A DNA stretch of 64,000 nucleotides from Rachycentron canadum (GCA_038496675.1 CM076656.1:18005662-18069661), one strand, 5' to 3'. Counted from the stretch's first letter, positions 23,601 through 36,591 are shown. Notes: generated by a model not told the origin, from the sequence alone. Numbers and translations are program-made.

Positions 23601-26600
23601 AGATTTTTGCACAACATATTTTTCACACAAAGAAAACCTGGGCCCACTGCTCTTTCTCCTTCTTCCTCTAGGAGGCCTGCGGTCCTTTTGGCTGGGGCAC
23701 CACAGCTTTAGTGAACAGCTCTGCCAACCTCATCCCTTTGGATGGCCTGCCTCCGATCCTCACCTCCACAGGAGTGAAAGGAGGTAAGATAGGGGGCAGT
23801 CCAACTCGAGTGACAGAATCAAAAGATTCAGCAAAAATGACTTTACCTCTTTGTTCACGGTAGCACAGAATCTGGTCATTTCCTCATCTTGAAATATGTT
23901 CAGTGTGCACGGAGGAGAGGCAGAGAGAGATGGGAGTTCCAGGCGAATTAGGCAGCACAAGACGAGGTGACGAAGACAATCTGGTGGTGACAAAAAAAAA
24001 AGGGCAAATGTTTTGAAGTGACAGCAGCAATTACAGCTAAATAAAACCAATGCACACCTTTAAGCTTGTCTGCACCGACTGAACGATTAAACAGCGATTC
24101 GTGCCAACATCTGTCAGCCACCGCTACTTTTAAGCCGTGTAAAGGATTCCTCTTAGGTGATGAAACCCCTACAGCCACCTTAAGGCAGCAGGATGCAGAC
24201 AGAGATGTAGCCTCAGATTCAAAGTGCCAAAACATAGTATATTACATATAATATAGTGCTTTTATGCATGAAGAGTCACAGCGGTAACCTGGGTGAAATC
24301 ATGTGCTCCCAACACACAAACCCATATGGCTGAGAACACACCAGACCAGTTTATAAAAGCTTCAAATTTGTCACAAAGCTGCCCCACCATCAAAAAGCCA
24401 GTGGTGGTGCACGACAGCCCCCATGTGTTCCTGTAGTGTATAAATATGTTGATTCTAAAAGACATTGCTGCTCCCTAGTGTTGTTAATGTAAATAATAAT
24501 GCAAAGCCATCTTGCCTGGTTAAACAGAGCCATTTAGAAATTAATAATAGCTGGCTGTCCTTGCATCTTATTTAGAGCCGGTGTAGACAATGGTTATTAA
24601 TCCTTTACAGAGCTTTACGTAATTAAATTTCCCATATGATTCTTTTTTTTTTTTTTTTTAATGGCTCTTGCCGTGCATGCCAAAGATACTGTGCTTTTTT
24701 TGTTCTCCTCAGATTATACTGTGGAGGAGCAGCCCTCTGAGGTGCTGCTCATTCAGGAGCTGGAGTGCGGCAGGCCCAAGCCCCTGGTGTTTGTCCTCAA
24801 TGCCAACCTACTTGCTATGGTCAAGCTGGTCAACTGTACATCTTTTTATTTAATTTTCGCTTACTGATAAAGCATTACAGTGCCAATATATATACTCATT
24901 TACGCTGCCTGGAAAAGAGCTGATTTGAAAATTCAAATAGATAAGAATATTCAATAGATCAATATTTTGAAATTTACATTTCTCTTTGAAAAATGTCCTT
25001 GTAGACCCCTGAGGTTGTGCCTTAATTGTGTGACAGATGTGAACAGGAAGTGCTGGTGTGTGACGACAAAGGGGATGCATGCTGTGGGCCAGGTGGAGGT
25101 GGTGGTGCTGCTGCAGTGTCTGCCTGAAGAGAAAAGCTTCCCTAAAGACATTTTCAGCCACTTCATCCAGCTGTACAGGGACACCCTCACAGGTTGGAGC
25201 TGCTCATACTAGGATGCGTTATGTCATCTCCCTCAAAATGCCTTCTCTATTGAAATTACAAATCTATCATTTCCCTTTTTATTTCTGCAGGGAAGGTTGT
25301 GAAACACCTGTCGCTCTCCCTGTTTGGCAGTAGCTTCTTAGGCAGCGAGGAGCATGCAGGCTTTCTGTACGTTCAGTCCACCCTCCAGTCCCTTCAAGGT
25401 CTACCTCTGCCAAACCAGCCCTACCTCTTCGGCTTGCTGGTCCACAGAGCAGAGGTGGCCTGGGCTAAAGCCTTTCCCTTGCGTCTCATGCTGCGACTGG
25501 GGGCCGAGTACAGATGTGAGCCAGGTGTTAGTATAAAATCCTGCATCTGTAAAGCCATAGCTTTCCTCTCAAGTTACCCACTGTCTTCCTCTTTTTCCAG
25601 TTTACCCGTGTCCTCTGTACAGTGTTCGCTTTAGGAAGCCCTTGTTTGGGGAAATAGGTCACACCATAATGAGACTACTAGTGGTGAGCGTGACATTTCG
25701 TAACACCTTCTGTTTGGTGGTGTTGCAAAACCACATTTACCGTCAGTTATAGGAAGTTTAACGTCATTTCTCCCATCCTGTTCCAGGATTTTAGGAATTA
25801 CCGTTACAGCCTACCAATGGTGCCGGGTCTCACTGTGGATCTGGAGGCTCAGAGGACCTGTATAAAGATACCGACTACTTGGTATAATGAGGTAACGCTA
25901 AGCCCTCAAATCCCTGGCAGTTATTTGCTATGGTTACGTCCTTTCCATCATTCGTCATCCTTCCCCCTCTCTGCTCACTTGTCTCGCATTAGCTAATGAA
26001 GGCTCTGAATAAGTCCAACGAGCATGTGCTGGCCATAGGGGCGTGCTTCAATGAGAGTGCGGACTCCCACCTCATTTGTGTGCAAGGAGATGGCGGCCAA
26101 TACCAGACCCAAGCCATCAGCATCCACAATCAACCGCGCAAAGGTGGGGCATAACATCAGAGTCTGGATTTAATGTCCTGTGATCAGGTAGTAATGAAGA
26201 ATATTCAGTGCAGTCAGACATTTAGTCCTGAGTGACTGCTGATGCTTGGAGTCTGCACTAGAACTAATTTCAGTGTCATTTTTTATTGGTTCAACTCCAA
26301 AGACCATTTGACGCAGTCTATTAATTTTAATCCTTTATTTGGTTTCATGTTTAAATTCTATCTTAAATATGTACAATTTTAAAAATGAAGCAATCGTTTG
26401 CTGCATGACAAATGCATGTTGTGACTCGAAACATTGTGCATATGAAGTATTGCTAAACATATTTCACGTGTGTATTTTAACAATACACTCAATTTAAGTT
26501 CCAGTGAATCAAGCAGATATAAATGAAGACATAAACGCTGAACATATGGTTGGCAGTTCTTTTGGAAACTGCCCAAAGGGAAATGTAAAGAATGCAAAGG

Positions 26601-28350
26601 GCAGCAAGAGATAAATTGTGGCTCTATGCTGTCAGTGTTGCACTTTCCCTTGTACAACACTAGATGATGCTACATGATAGTTTCTTCTTCTCAGGCCCTG
26701 ATGGGTTGAAACCACCAGAGTCAAAGCTTGACTTTAAAGATTCTTTCTTTCTTTAATTACAGTAACTGGATCGTGCTTTTTTATATTCAGTAGTGCTCTG
26801 AAAGCGTCTGCAGGGTACCTGGCCAAGTCCAGCATTGTAGAAGGTAGGACGTCCGCTCAGACGGGGGAGTCAGCTTGACCTTGACTTTTACCTACCTGCT
26901 TCCTCCTTATTTACATGATTTAAGTAGTGCATGTTAACATCCCTGCCTTCAAACTGGTTCATTCAGAATCTGTTGATCTTTGTATGTGTGTGTCTGTGTA
27001 CACTTTAACAGACTGTTTGTCAAAGCGTGTGTACATGTTGATGTATGTGAGTGTGTGGTGTCTGTTTGTGTGTTTCTCCTGTATCGCTGTCCCTTCTCCC
27101 CAGATGGGCTAATGGTGCAGATCACCGTGGAAACCATGGCCGAGCTCCGTCGGTCGCTACGGGAGATGAAAGACTACACTGTCACCTGTGGACGTCTTGA
27201 CCAATCAGACAGCCAGGAGCTGGTTTGTGTACAGTGGGTGGAGGAAAAATGCACTGTGAATAAGGGGTGAGTGTGTTCACCTGTTTGAAGTTCATGTGGC
27301 AGCTGCAGAGTGAAGCTTTTGGCCTGAAACACAACAATATAACAATCACATATGAATATTATATGAACATTAATTAAATGTTCAAAAGGCTTAGAAAACA
27401 CCTATGAAATGTGTTTACCATGCTCATAATTTCCTCAAGTCCAAGTTAACCAAACCTGCATCATTTTTATTTCAGTTGTAAGTTGTTGGCACATTTTTTG
27501 GTCATTTAAATGTTTGTGTCCTCCAGAGTTATAAGCCCCATAGATGGGAAGTCCATGGAGTCCATCAGCAGCACGAAGATGTTCCAGAAGTCAGAATATA
27601 AAGAAAATGGGAAGATCATCCGCTGGACAGAAGTACATACGCTGATCTGATGAAAATATCAACTGAAGTACCTGGACCTGTCTCTCCATGTCTCCCCATT
27701 GACGTTTTGTGTGAATGTGTTGTGCAGGTCTTCTTCCTGCAGAGGGGGGATCATCCCAAGGGAGGAGTGACTGACTCCGCTGAACACAACCGGCTAACAG
27801 AGCGGATTGCCCGGGCGTTTTGCTTGGCCCTGTGTCCACACCTCAAACTGCTCAAAGAGGACGGCATGGCCAAACTGGGCCTGCGTGTCACGTTTGATTC
27901 TCAAGAGGTCAGAGAATGTGTCCAATGCATCCCCTCATGTATCTGCCTCCTAGTTGAGATGGAAATCTGGCAGATTTTTAAAAAACGTATTATATTATTT
28001 TCAGTAATTATTTGGTATTCTTCATTTATTTAGCTGTTAAATGTTAAGTTCTTAACAACAATGGGAGAAGTTCATCTGCAGTCAGGAGAGCATGCAGCAT
28101 GTGACTCACATCATGCATAGTTGTAAAGTTTATAAGCTCTTGGGTGTGACCATATTAAATCTAATTAGTGGTTGTTCTGTAATTTCAGGTGGGATTTGTG
28201 GCTGGGAGCAATGGGCAGCCCCTCCCAGCTCAGTATCTCAACGCCCTGGATAGCGTGTTGATCCCTGTCGTACACAGCAGGGGGCGCAAGAGGGGAGACG
28301 AGCCCATTGTGATGGAGCTCATCTTTTACATCCTGGAGAACATTACTTAG
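20688..28350 (+). CDS. zfyve9: SARA/ZFYVE9-type FYVE-domain endosomal protein, without the Smad-binding domain
   Basis: Early-endosome scaffold family; FYVE domains bind PI3P, and SARA recruits Smad2/3 to TGF-beta receptors. CDS exons: 20688-20751, 22197-23014, 23114-23213, 23300-23502, 23672-23783, 24713-24835, 25037-25192, 25291-25515, 25601-25683, 25787-25891, 25993-26143, 26763-26843, 27104-27266, 27527-27632, 27728-27907, 28189-28350; 943 residues (human about 1425). The FYVE domain (about 261-327) has WVPD, KRRHHCRACG, RVC and four CxxC pairs. An RVWF PP1-docking motif follows, then the SARA C-terminal domain (about 433-943, ending FYILENIT). The acidic LPSKEDSVIEEKE segment and the C-terminal domain fit ZFYVE9 better than ZFYVE16. 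The Smad-binding segment expected between FYVE and RVWF is absent, and the N-terminal half is short. The first exon (MLKFFSARDDENESLL) is inferred from splice phase only. Confidence 0.9.
20752..22196 (+). other. zfyve9: zfyve9 intron 1
   Basis: A 1445-base intron in the proposed model. The first 500 bases are CpG-rich, the rest AT-rich. I looked for the missing SARA N-terminal coding sequence here and found none. Confidence 0.6.
20916..21185. repeat. CpG-rich block with alternating purine-pyrimidine tract and GGCTC repeats
   Basis: Inside zfyve9 intron 1, a TG/CG alternating tract runs from about 20916 to 20948, including CGCGCGCGCGCGCG. Further on, GGCTC is repeated in tandem (about 21158-21180) and followed by CCCCGCCGCCGC. 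Density of CpG over about 20690-21250 suggests the promoter-associated CpG island of zfyve9. Confidence 0.75.
23784..24712 (+). other. zfyve9: zfyve9 intron 5
   Basis: A 929-base intron with A and T runs (23991-24002 and about 24642-24659). No nested gene was seen. The flanking exons are joined in phase 1 by comparison with SARA (GVKG-DYTVEE). Confidence 0.85.
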
Positions 28351-28441
28351 AGCGCACTCACCCCCACGGCTTCATCTTTTTAACCCTGACCACAACTCCG
28401 TGCCCAGCACATCTCATCGGTGCTGCCATCGGTTCCAGGGC

Positions 28442-28447
28442 AATAAA
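28442..28447 (+). terminator. zfyve9: Candidate proximal polyadenylation signal of zfyve9
   Basis: AATAAA lies 92 bases after the stop codon. A second signal, ATTAAA at 28882-28887, could give a longer 3' UTR. The choice cannot be made from sequence alone. Confidence 0.45.
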
Positions 28448-29034
28448 AAGCATTCAAAGGGCGAACCAGACCACATCCAAGGTCTGCATCCATCTCATCC
28501 ACTCACGAGTAGAGAGAAGTGGTCTGACTCTTTAGTGGTTTTCTGATCTCACTCTACCCTGCAGCAGACAATCTGGGTACGCATGAAACCTATGATGGAC
28601 CATCAGATCAGGGTGCTGTACTTGCACTGTAGTAGCAACTTCATAGCTTGATATCATTTATGTCACAATGTTCAATACAATTTCCAATATGGAGAATACC
28701 TTTAATGTGGGTGCTGGATTCAGCCCCATGACCCTAAAGCAAACAGAAAAAGAGAATGACTTGGAGTACTGTATGTAGTAGATCTGTAGCAATTTGATGC
28801 ACACTGAATGAATGCCTGAAGAATGTTTTCCTACTGGATGTATTTTAACTGACTGCTCATGAAATGTAATGTCAGCCTGGAATTAAACGTGCAACAATGA
28901 CTGAATTGCTGCCTGTGAGTTGACCTAACTCTTCTCTCCTCCTCACATTGAGTAATTTTCATTGACACATTTTTTAAATTCTTTGCTGCACTATTATTTA
29001 TCTCAAGATCCCTTGCACCCGGTGGGGGTCCCTA

Positions 29035-29280
29035 CTATTGTTATGGAGGAAACAATATATTGGGTGACACCCTGGACGGGTCGTCAGTCTATCACAGGGC
29101 TGACATACGCTTACGCTCACATACGACCTATTTTTAGAGTAATTAACCTCAACATGTCTTTGGACTGTGCGAGGAAGCTGGAGAGAAGCCACACAGGCAC
29201 AGGGGGAACATGCAAACTCCACACAGAAAGGCCACAGGTCTGTTGGTGTGAGGCGACAATGCTGAACCACTGCTACCTGG
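29035..29280 (+). repeat. Dispersed teleost repeat relic, opposite orientation to 3495-3690
   Basis: Landmarks are 'gggtgacaccctggac', 'cgtcagtctatcacagggctgac', 'attaacctcaacatgtctttggactgtg', 'gaggaagctgga', 'gggaacatgcaaactccacacagaaaggcc' and 'gtgaggcgacaatgctgaaccactgc'. It lies in the intergenic DNA between the converging 3' ends of zfyve9 and elovl1. It is the best-preserved copy of this family in the window. Confidence 0.75.
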
Positions 29281-29578
29281 AAACATGGTTAAAATCAGCT
29301 CTACCTCACACGGCTACTTTAATTATTAATCAGTCACATACAGGTGGGTATTCTGACTTGTTCAAATATTTTTAAAATGTAGATGTAGTAGTACTTCACA
29401 ATTTGAGGCTATGAATTACTTTGAATTTGAATCATTTACTGCTTTATCAGTTTATCAACTTTAAGGAGGATTAATTTACAGCTGTGACAAGGCAGGTTAC
29501 AATAAAAGGAGAGTTGCTGTTCCAGTTAGCCTTACTCTCTGTATCCATGGTTTATGTAGCATATATCCACGTTTTTAA

Positions 29579-29680
29579 ACAGTGAAATATTTGTCCCCGG
29601 TGGCCCAGCTGTTTAGCTGTGTGGGTATAGATCCAGTATGCAGGAAGCTTTCTCTCTGCCTCTTACGATGAATCTTTTCA
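29579..29680 (+). repeat. Possible degraded SINE-like sequence
   Basis: The string 'ccccggtggcccagctgtttag' followed by 'tctctctgcctctta' resembles the head of a tRNA-derived repeat common in fish, but the expected promoter B-box is not clear. This is a weak call. Confidence 0.25.
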
Positions 29681-29920
29681 AACAAAGCAGAATGGGTCTC
29701 TTGTTAACCTCCTACTTGCCTCACATACTTGGGATAGCCAAGACAAGAGGCACAAGCATGCAACGCAAATACTTTCATTCTTTGCTGCCACACAGCACAA
29801 TGTCAGAGTCTACCCAACAACCTCACAGCTGAAAACCCTTCAGCCAGTTACACATATAGCACAAATAAATAAAGTGACAATACTGGCACAAATAGTAAAA
29901 CAAGACAATTTAAAATGGAA

Positions 29921-29926
29921 TTTATT
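29921..29926 (-). terminator. elovl1: Candidate polyadenylation signal of elovl1
   Basis: TTTATT on the plus strand is AATAAA on the minus strand, 509 bases past the elovl1 stop codon. It puts the elovl1 3' end about 1 kb from the zfyve9 3' end. Confidence 0.4.
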
Positions 29927-30434
29927 GGCATTTTAATTTTAAATACACAATGTAACAAAAATTTAGAAAGTCTAAAGCATACCAATACAATTAGTTTTTT
30001 TTTTGTTTATTGTAAAACTATTTACAAAAAGTATTTTCAAGTTGATAGAAACTGTACAGTCATCTGTCCACAGGGGGGGTCAGGAGGACACAGGGGTCAG
30101 ATAAGTAGTGAAGTCAAGTGGGGTGAAAAGCCACCAGTGTGACACTGAAATAAGAGGTTGTTTGCAACATCAGTGAAGACAACATGTAGGCCAGAAAACA
30201 TCTTCTCTTCATACATTGTGTTCCATAGATGGTTCCCCAACTCAAACAAACGAAACAAAAACAACCAAATGTGGGACCCCAACTGTGGAAATCATTGACC
30301 ACGTCATTTCCCCATGTTCTGCATATAAAACTAAAAACAGGTAAAGAAACACAACCAAAATTATCTTTGGAATCTGTGGTAGTTTTAACAGGTTCACAGG
30401 GGTCATGCTTCTTGGGTGTTTCCTTCCAGGGATC

Positions 30435-32362
30435 CTAGGCCTTCTTCATCTTTCCCATGTGAGTGCTGCCATTCTCATGGTGAGCAGAGCCATTGCTGGT
30501 GGCTCCATGGTTGATGCCGTTGCTGGTGCCGTTCTCGTGGTGTTTGCCATTCTCATGGCATTTATCTTTGGCGTACACAGCTGTGCCGTTCAGACACTGC
30601 TTAATGTCCTGTTTGGGCAATCGCTTACCCTTCACGTAAGCCTGGATCCAGAAGTTGGAGAAAAGCACAAAGAAGAAGGTTCCATACATCCAGATGAGGT
30701 GGAGGATCATGGGGAACTGGTAGTCGCAGCTGTCCATGAAATAATACTGGGTAGCGTGGAGAGACACTAGGACAAACTGGATCTGTTGGGAAGAAACCAA
30801 GAGTCAGCCAAAGACAAGACTCACTTAACAGAAATGTTGATTAATTTATCTTGGGGGTAGAAACATGGACATGAACAACACAACAGTACGAGGTTGTACG
30901 TACCAGCTGAATGGCGGTCATGTATTTCTTCCACCACAAAAACTTCTGGAAGCGGGGTCCAGCAGCAGCAAGGCCGTAGTAGAAATACATGATGATGTGG
31001 ACGGTGGAATTTACCATGGCGTGGAAGGACCCCATTCCACCTGGAGTAACGATCACAAAACGCATTAGACTGATGTTGCCAGAGACTTTTGGTTAATCAT
31101 TTTCTCATAAACTAACTATACATCTGGCCCGCATGGCTCCAAACAAGACCAAAGAACTATGTGGTTGATCGCACACGTCTATATGTAAAAGACTGGTATG
31201 CAGGACAAACTGACTATGCTACACCCCCTCAAAAAGAGATTGAAAAATCTGTTTCAGGCTCTTTTAGTTCATGCGTACTCACCAGGAGCATAGCCAACTC
31301 CCCACCACCAGGTCCAGGGCATGAAGGAGTGATGAAAGATGTGTAGGAAGGTGATCTGGCTGTGCTTTTTCCTCAACACGAAGAAGATCTGAGCAAAAGA
31401 GGATATTTATTAAGTTAAAGTCAGTCTCCAGGGTTTTTCCTGCAAAGAGAATTATTGGGCGGCTGCCTCCAGCTCTCGATGTCTTAATGTCACTTTTTTT
31501 TTTTTTTAACATCGTAACCACAGACATTTAAAAGCAATCTGATTTTAAACAATCTCCATCTCTGAAACCTGGAATCATTAAATTTTGATGGCTTTTATCT
31601 ATTGATAGAGAAAATAAACAACGGCAGAAAGAAAACAATCAAACTTTGTTGTACATTGGGGGTAATATAGGTCTATCCTCACTCTAAAATGTGATTGATC
31701 AGTTGATTTTATGGCATCAGGTTAAATAGACGGGACTTACTGTGTCCATGAGCTCAATAATCTTGGAGAACCAGAACAGCCAGGCCACTCGGACCATCTG
31801 GTAAAAGGAAAACAGACTCAAGTTAACAGGAAATCGTCATTAGTGGACAAGTGCACAGCAGGTGAATAAGAATTATAGTATGTGTGACTGAGGAGTTATG
31901 AGGGACTCACTCGTAGTGCTTGAGGACTGTTGGAGGTATCAATTGCGTCACATCTCCAGGTATATGTTGTGGCCCAACCAGACATCAGGAACTAAATAAC
32001 AAGAAAACAGTTGCTATGAAGTTAACAGCCATTAAGTGAATTTCAAAACAGATATTCAACCAATTTACACAAATTAAGCCAGTTCAGACAGTAGCACTAT
32101 GAGCAATCTATAAAATATTCAAAAATGTGCAGAACAATGTTGGACGCATTAAACGGTGTCTTACTTCATAGACAATGAATATTGAAAGCGCCACTAGCAG
32201 GAAGTTGTAGACTATCATGGCTTCCTTTAACTGGAAGGGTTTGCGATTGGCCATAATGCGAGGTCCCACGTACAGTACAAAGAACAGGTAGCACAGCAAT
32301 ATTGCGGTCATGGGAACGGGACTCTGCATCAGTGGATAGCCCTTCAGTCGTGGATCTAGAAA

Positions 32363-32398
<36 letters not shown>

Positions 32399-32545
32399 CA
32401 CCATGATGTTAAACATAAAATGGCTGGGGTGGTGGGATCAGTACCGGTGTCAGATCAGTCACTTACCAATTCCTGCCAAGAGGTAGTCATAGATATCCAT
32501 GGCGTGTAAGCCAATCTCCTGAATCTCTTGAAGCATTTTGACCAT
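30435..32545 (-). CDS. elovl1: Very-long-chain fatty acid elongase 1
   Basis: Multi-pass ER enzyme of the ELO family that condenses malonyl-CoA with saturated and monounsaturated long-chain acyl-CoAs. CDS exons in transcript order are 32545-32467, 32355-32165, 31991-31911, 31797-31741, 31388-31283, 31040-30904 and 30782-30435; 332 residues (human ELOVL1 279). Diagnostic segments are DPRLKGYPLMQSP, GPRIMANRKPFQL, FLMSGWATTYTWRCD, the catalytic HIFHH box (152-156), and APGGMGSFHAMVNS-VHIIMYFYYGL. These favour ELOVL1 over ELOVL7. All junctions are GT-AG. An acceptor (exon side 32569) 24 bases upstream of the ATG shows that at least one non-coding exon lies further upstream. The C-terminal tail is about 50 residues longer than in mammals, rich in H, E, N and G, and ends KMKKA, which fits a KxKxx ER-retrieval signal. 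Teleosts have two elovl1 copies; which one this is cannot be settled here. Confidence 0.95.
32368..32396 (-). repeat. 29-base A/T homopolymer next to an elovl1 splice acceptor
   Basis: Twenty-nine A on the plus strand form a poly-U run in the elovl1 pre-mRNA, ending 12 bases before the acceptor TTCTAG of the second coding exon (exon start 32355). Confidence 0.95.
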
Positions 32546-35500
32546 CTTGTATTGTTATAACCAAATTACCTGCGAAAAAAATAAAACTGTCAGTTATTGT
32601 TAGTTTCGGCTCATCAAAGCCAAGCACGGCAGCAAACCTTCCAGCTGCAATTCAATGGATGAAATGTCAATACAGCTCAAGAAAACAATATTTTGTTGCG
32701 CGTCAAAGAGGAAGGCCACTCTTTATGGACACATCCTGATGCATTTAGTAACTGAAAATGTACCAACCTACTTCCCTATTCAGTCTTCATTTTCTGTGAA
32801 AATTCATTATTGTGCAAGTTCTTTATCTGCACTACAATTTTCAGAGACAGTGAGAAACAAAATTCAGCAAATTCAAGTGTTCTCCTGCAAGAGTGAATTA
32901 CATGAACACGTGCACAACTATTGCTTGTGTTTCGCCACAAATGCCTTTAAGGAAGAGAAATTTGTGGTATTTCCTGATTCAGCCAGACTGAAATACAATT
33001 ACAAGGACAGGGACAGGGAAGTTCAGCCCTCACCAAACAAACACTCCCACCTAAAAATCCCAGGATGCTTTGCCCTGGCTTCAGCCACTCATCAGACATG
33101 GCCTGATATCAGAGAGGAGGTGCTACGGGAACTGAGAGGGACATCCCTCATCCCACAGTAAGGCGGCACTCCACAAGCCGTTCATGTGTAGGAGTCACAA
33201 TATCCAGACTGCTCTCCTTAAATGAACCGAGCAGAAAAAAGGGAAAGCTGCTGATCACTCAACATAAAACAAGCTGCTGAACCCTGACACACATATCCCA
33301 GTTCCTTAAGCTAACAAGAAGTGTTCCTTCTCATTATGTGGCAACTACATTTACTGGAAGACTGCCACTGTAAACTGAATCAGTCTGCTCAACAACAAAC
33401 ACGGAGAAGCATTTTGCTAATGGAAAGTGCTGTGACATGCAGCTCTGCACACAGGAATGTTGCTATGGTTTTCAGACCTGCAGATTTCTGTTGACAAAGG
33501 CTAACCATATCAAGTGTAAACTGTAGTTGCAAAGTAGAGGACACACAGGGTGCGGTCTCCTCTCAACACACTGGACCCAGAGGGAGCCATTGTTTGATGT
33601 ACAATCTACAATATTGAGTTTTCACTGCCCAAGGACTAAAGTCCAGCCCTCCTTGAGCTAATATAATTAAAAGCTAATAATTTCAGGCTGTGGAATGAAG
33701 GGCAGGGAGCCGAGCTCAGACAGATGGCAAAAAGTTGTAAAGAGAGATTTACTTTACTCTAGAGATTTACTCCTTATAGGCAGTGTTAATAAATAACTGG
33801 GTCTAGCTTTAAGGATGTCAACCTGCTTTTAGTATCAGTTTTAAAATGCGTCATTACCACAGGATGTGTGTAGACCGGAAATGTAATAGGAGGAAATGTC
33901 AGAAATCAGATATGGGATATTCATTTTCCAGGCCATTTCAGCCTGCAACTGACTTCAAGGGAATGAATGTTAAACATCTCACATCATTAGAAACAAACTG
34001 GAAAAATATAAAATGAGCCCTTTTTGCACAAACCAATTGGCTCGAAATATAATGTAATCTGATTACAAACCTTTCCTTGATGCTTTTTCCTCCTGTTCTA
34101 ATCACAAAGGGAAAATGATTTTTTAAAAAAACAAAAAACAAAACAAAACAAAACAAACAAACAAATGATCTAAATTCATTTTACATTTAATGGAAAAGTG
34201 CCATTAATTTTGTGAACCCATTGAATGAGAGTTGAAAATGATTCGGATACAGCGATAAACAGTTTCTCTCTCACAAACTAGACAGTCCTCTTCGTTTTTG
34301 TAGTTACCCCCTGCTGTTTTGTTCACCTCGGGGCTCTTTCAATAGTGAACCACAGGGCTATGTCAACACCACTGTATCTTTCTGGAAAATCTTCTTGTTA
34401 AGCTTCCAGGCGAGTGAGTCCGGAATTCCAGGGCAATTCCTGAGAGATGCACTTGATTCTACTGACTAACTTCCTCTCGCTGACAAGGTGAAAATTGAAA
34501 CGGTGTTGTATAACAGATCAGATACATCACATTTCAGAAAACTCTTACACAAAAAGCTGTGGTTGTTTTTGAACCGACGATGAGGCATTTGGTCAGGCGC
34601 CTCACATTTCAACAAGAGTACCATCATGTCTGTAGTGCAGAGTCTTTCTTGTTCTGAGGAAAAATGCTGAACAGTTAAATTGATCAGATCATACTCTGCC
34701 ACTACACAATCCAAGGTCACTGTGTTACAATAACCAAGACGTTATCACCAACCTGATCTGTTTGATCTTATCACATGGCGTAAATTGGAGTTACATTATT
34801 TGCTTTCAGTGGAAATTTTAAGGAGTTCTTAAAGCCAAAAGTCTCCCTTTATTACCAGGTATGTTGGTCATTTCAATAGTTTGTGCCATTCTTCTCATTT
34901 TGCTGACACCGACAGTGCACAATGTGTGAAATCAAAATTGCATAATAATGTGTAGGTTTGGCTTTAGAATATAAGTCCAAATTTCCTAGTCTTCATGTTC
35001 AAAATACTGTATGAACATGCATCATGTGATCCAGTGGGATTTTATTTTTATAATACAACTGATTGTGTGAGTCAGGGAGATGGTCTTATGATCATGACAA
35101 CACTAACAAGAAAAAATAGGAAACAGTATCTCGTATCCTGAGACCCAAATGAAGAGAGAAGTTCCAAGAAAAACCAAAATGAAGCCCCTACCACTCCAGC
35201 TCAGTGAAACCACAAAACCCATTCACAAGAACAACCAACAGCAGTTACAGCACTTCACTGCTCTGGACATTACACTTTCACCACTTATTGTATTTGGACA
35301 CCAGTGAACTCAAACATGACACCACATCACTGCTCCTGATCTTTACCAGTTAAAAGTGTGTGCATTACCATATAATTTATACTGATGGGAAAGAAAAAAA
35401 CAAACAAACAAACAAAAAAAAACAAATACAGGTCTCAGTTGTTCAGTGGTCATTGATCTTCAGTTAAAGCAGCAATAATTGTATTAATTTCACAAGAGGA

Positions 35501-36076
35501 CAGGAACTTCCTCATAACTGTGAGAGGGCCAAAAAGTGTTTCCCACGTTATTCCCATGACAGTGATGCAATTTAGCTGCAGACACATGACCACTGAAGCA
35601 CCACCATCATCTGCAGTCCTATGATTTAACCATCTACTCTTGTGACCAAACTAAGTCAAACAAATTCATTCCCTCTTTATATCCCACCACAACCACCCGG
35701 CCAACCTGGCCAACAAGGTGGACTACCAAGGAGACACAGCACAGTGGAAAGGGAGGGGGGACATTTCCTATGAGAGTCATGTCAATGAATCATAGAGATG
35801 GAAAAAGGGAGCTCACACTCACGCGGTAGGAGTTAATGATGAACAACTATAACCGAGATGAAGGAAAGAAAAAAAAAAGAGGTGTAACTAGGAACCCGTT
35901 ACTTAATACACACTTGTATAAAAAAAAAAAAAAGACATTGTAAACAGAACAGCCTCAAAACACCAAGAGAACAGAAACCTATTGAAGAAAAAAAAAAAAT
36001 ACCCAGAGCTGCTCAACATGTGGGCAAACACCACACACAAGTTAGTTCACCTTCTACATGACATTGAGCAACTTAC

Positions 36077-36310
36077 CTTGCTGAGACTGAGATTTTCCCC
36101 TTAAAATCATCAAAAGCCAAAGAGACTCCTTGTTCACAGCACGGCAAAGCCTCTTCGTAAACTATAAGGGCAGGCGGGCGGGGGTGGCAGCAGCAAAGAA
36201 GAAAACAGCAGCACAGGGAGAGAAAGGCAGACAGAGAGAGGGAGAGATGGGGTAAGGGAATGAGAAAGTAAACTGATAAAGTGTGACTGGTACAGCAGTC
36301 TTCCAAATCC
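36077..36310 (-). other. elovl1: Candidate alternative non-coding leader exon of elovl1
   Basis: On the minus strand a consensus donor, CAAG|GTAAGT, ends an exon at 36077. The sequence upstream of it (higher coordinates) is CT-rich and includes a GA/CT run at about 36377-36420. It is one of two plausible leader exons; the 5' limit is a guess. Confidence 0.35.
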
Positions 36311-36591
36311 CCACCCTCCCTGACTCACACAGTGGATGAATAACCAGCTCACAGAAGGAGAGGGAGGGAAGAGGCAGAGCCAGAGAGAGAGAGCGAGAGA
36401 GAGAGAGAGAGAGAGAGCGAACACTGTGTCCAAGAGAGTACAACTGGGGTGAGAGTGAGATGGCCCCTATTTAAACCCACACCAAAAAAAAAAAAAAACC
36501 CCACACACCTCAATAAAAATTTAACTACTTTGGAGACCGACGCCCTGTTTTCAACAAGTCAAGTCCCCCCCTTGTTTTTTGTTTTTTTCAN

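Noticed and set aside
20688..28350. Assignment of the FYVE gene to zfyve16 (endofin)
   Set aside because: LPSKEDSV, VNRKCWC, the HNQPRKVTG stretch and the C-terminal FYILENI match ZFYVE9 rather than ZFYVE16.
30435..32545. Assignment of the elongase to elovl7
   Set aside because: GPRIMANRKPFQL, GYPLMQSP and FLMSGW fit ELOVL1; ELOVL7 has different residues at these places as I recall.
32655..33161. A 168-codon open frame on the plus strand, opposite the elovl1 leader region
   Set aside because: No family is recognisable and composition is not codon-like. One or two frames of this length are expected by chance in 64 kb read in six frames.
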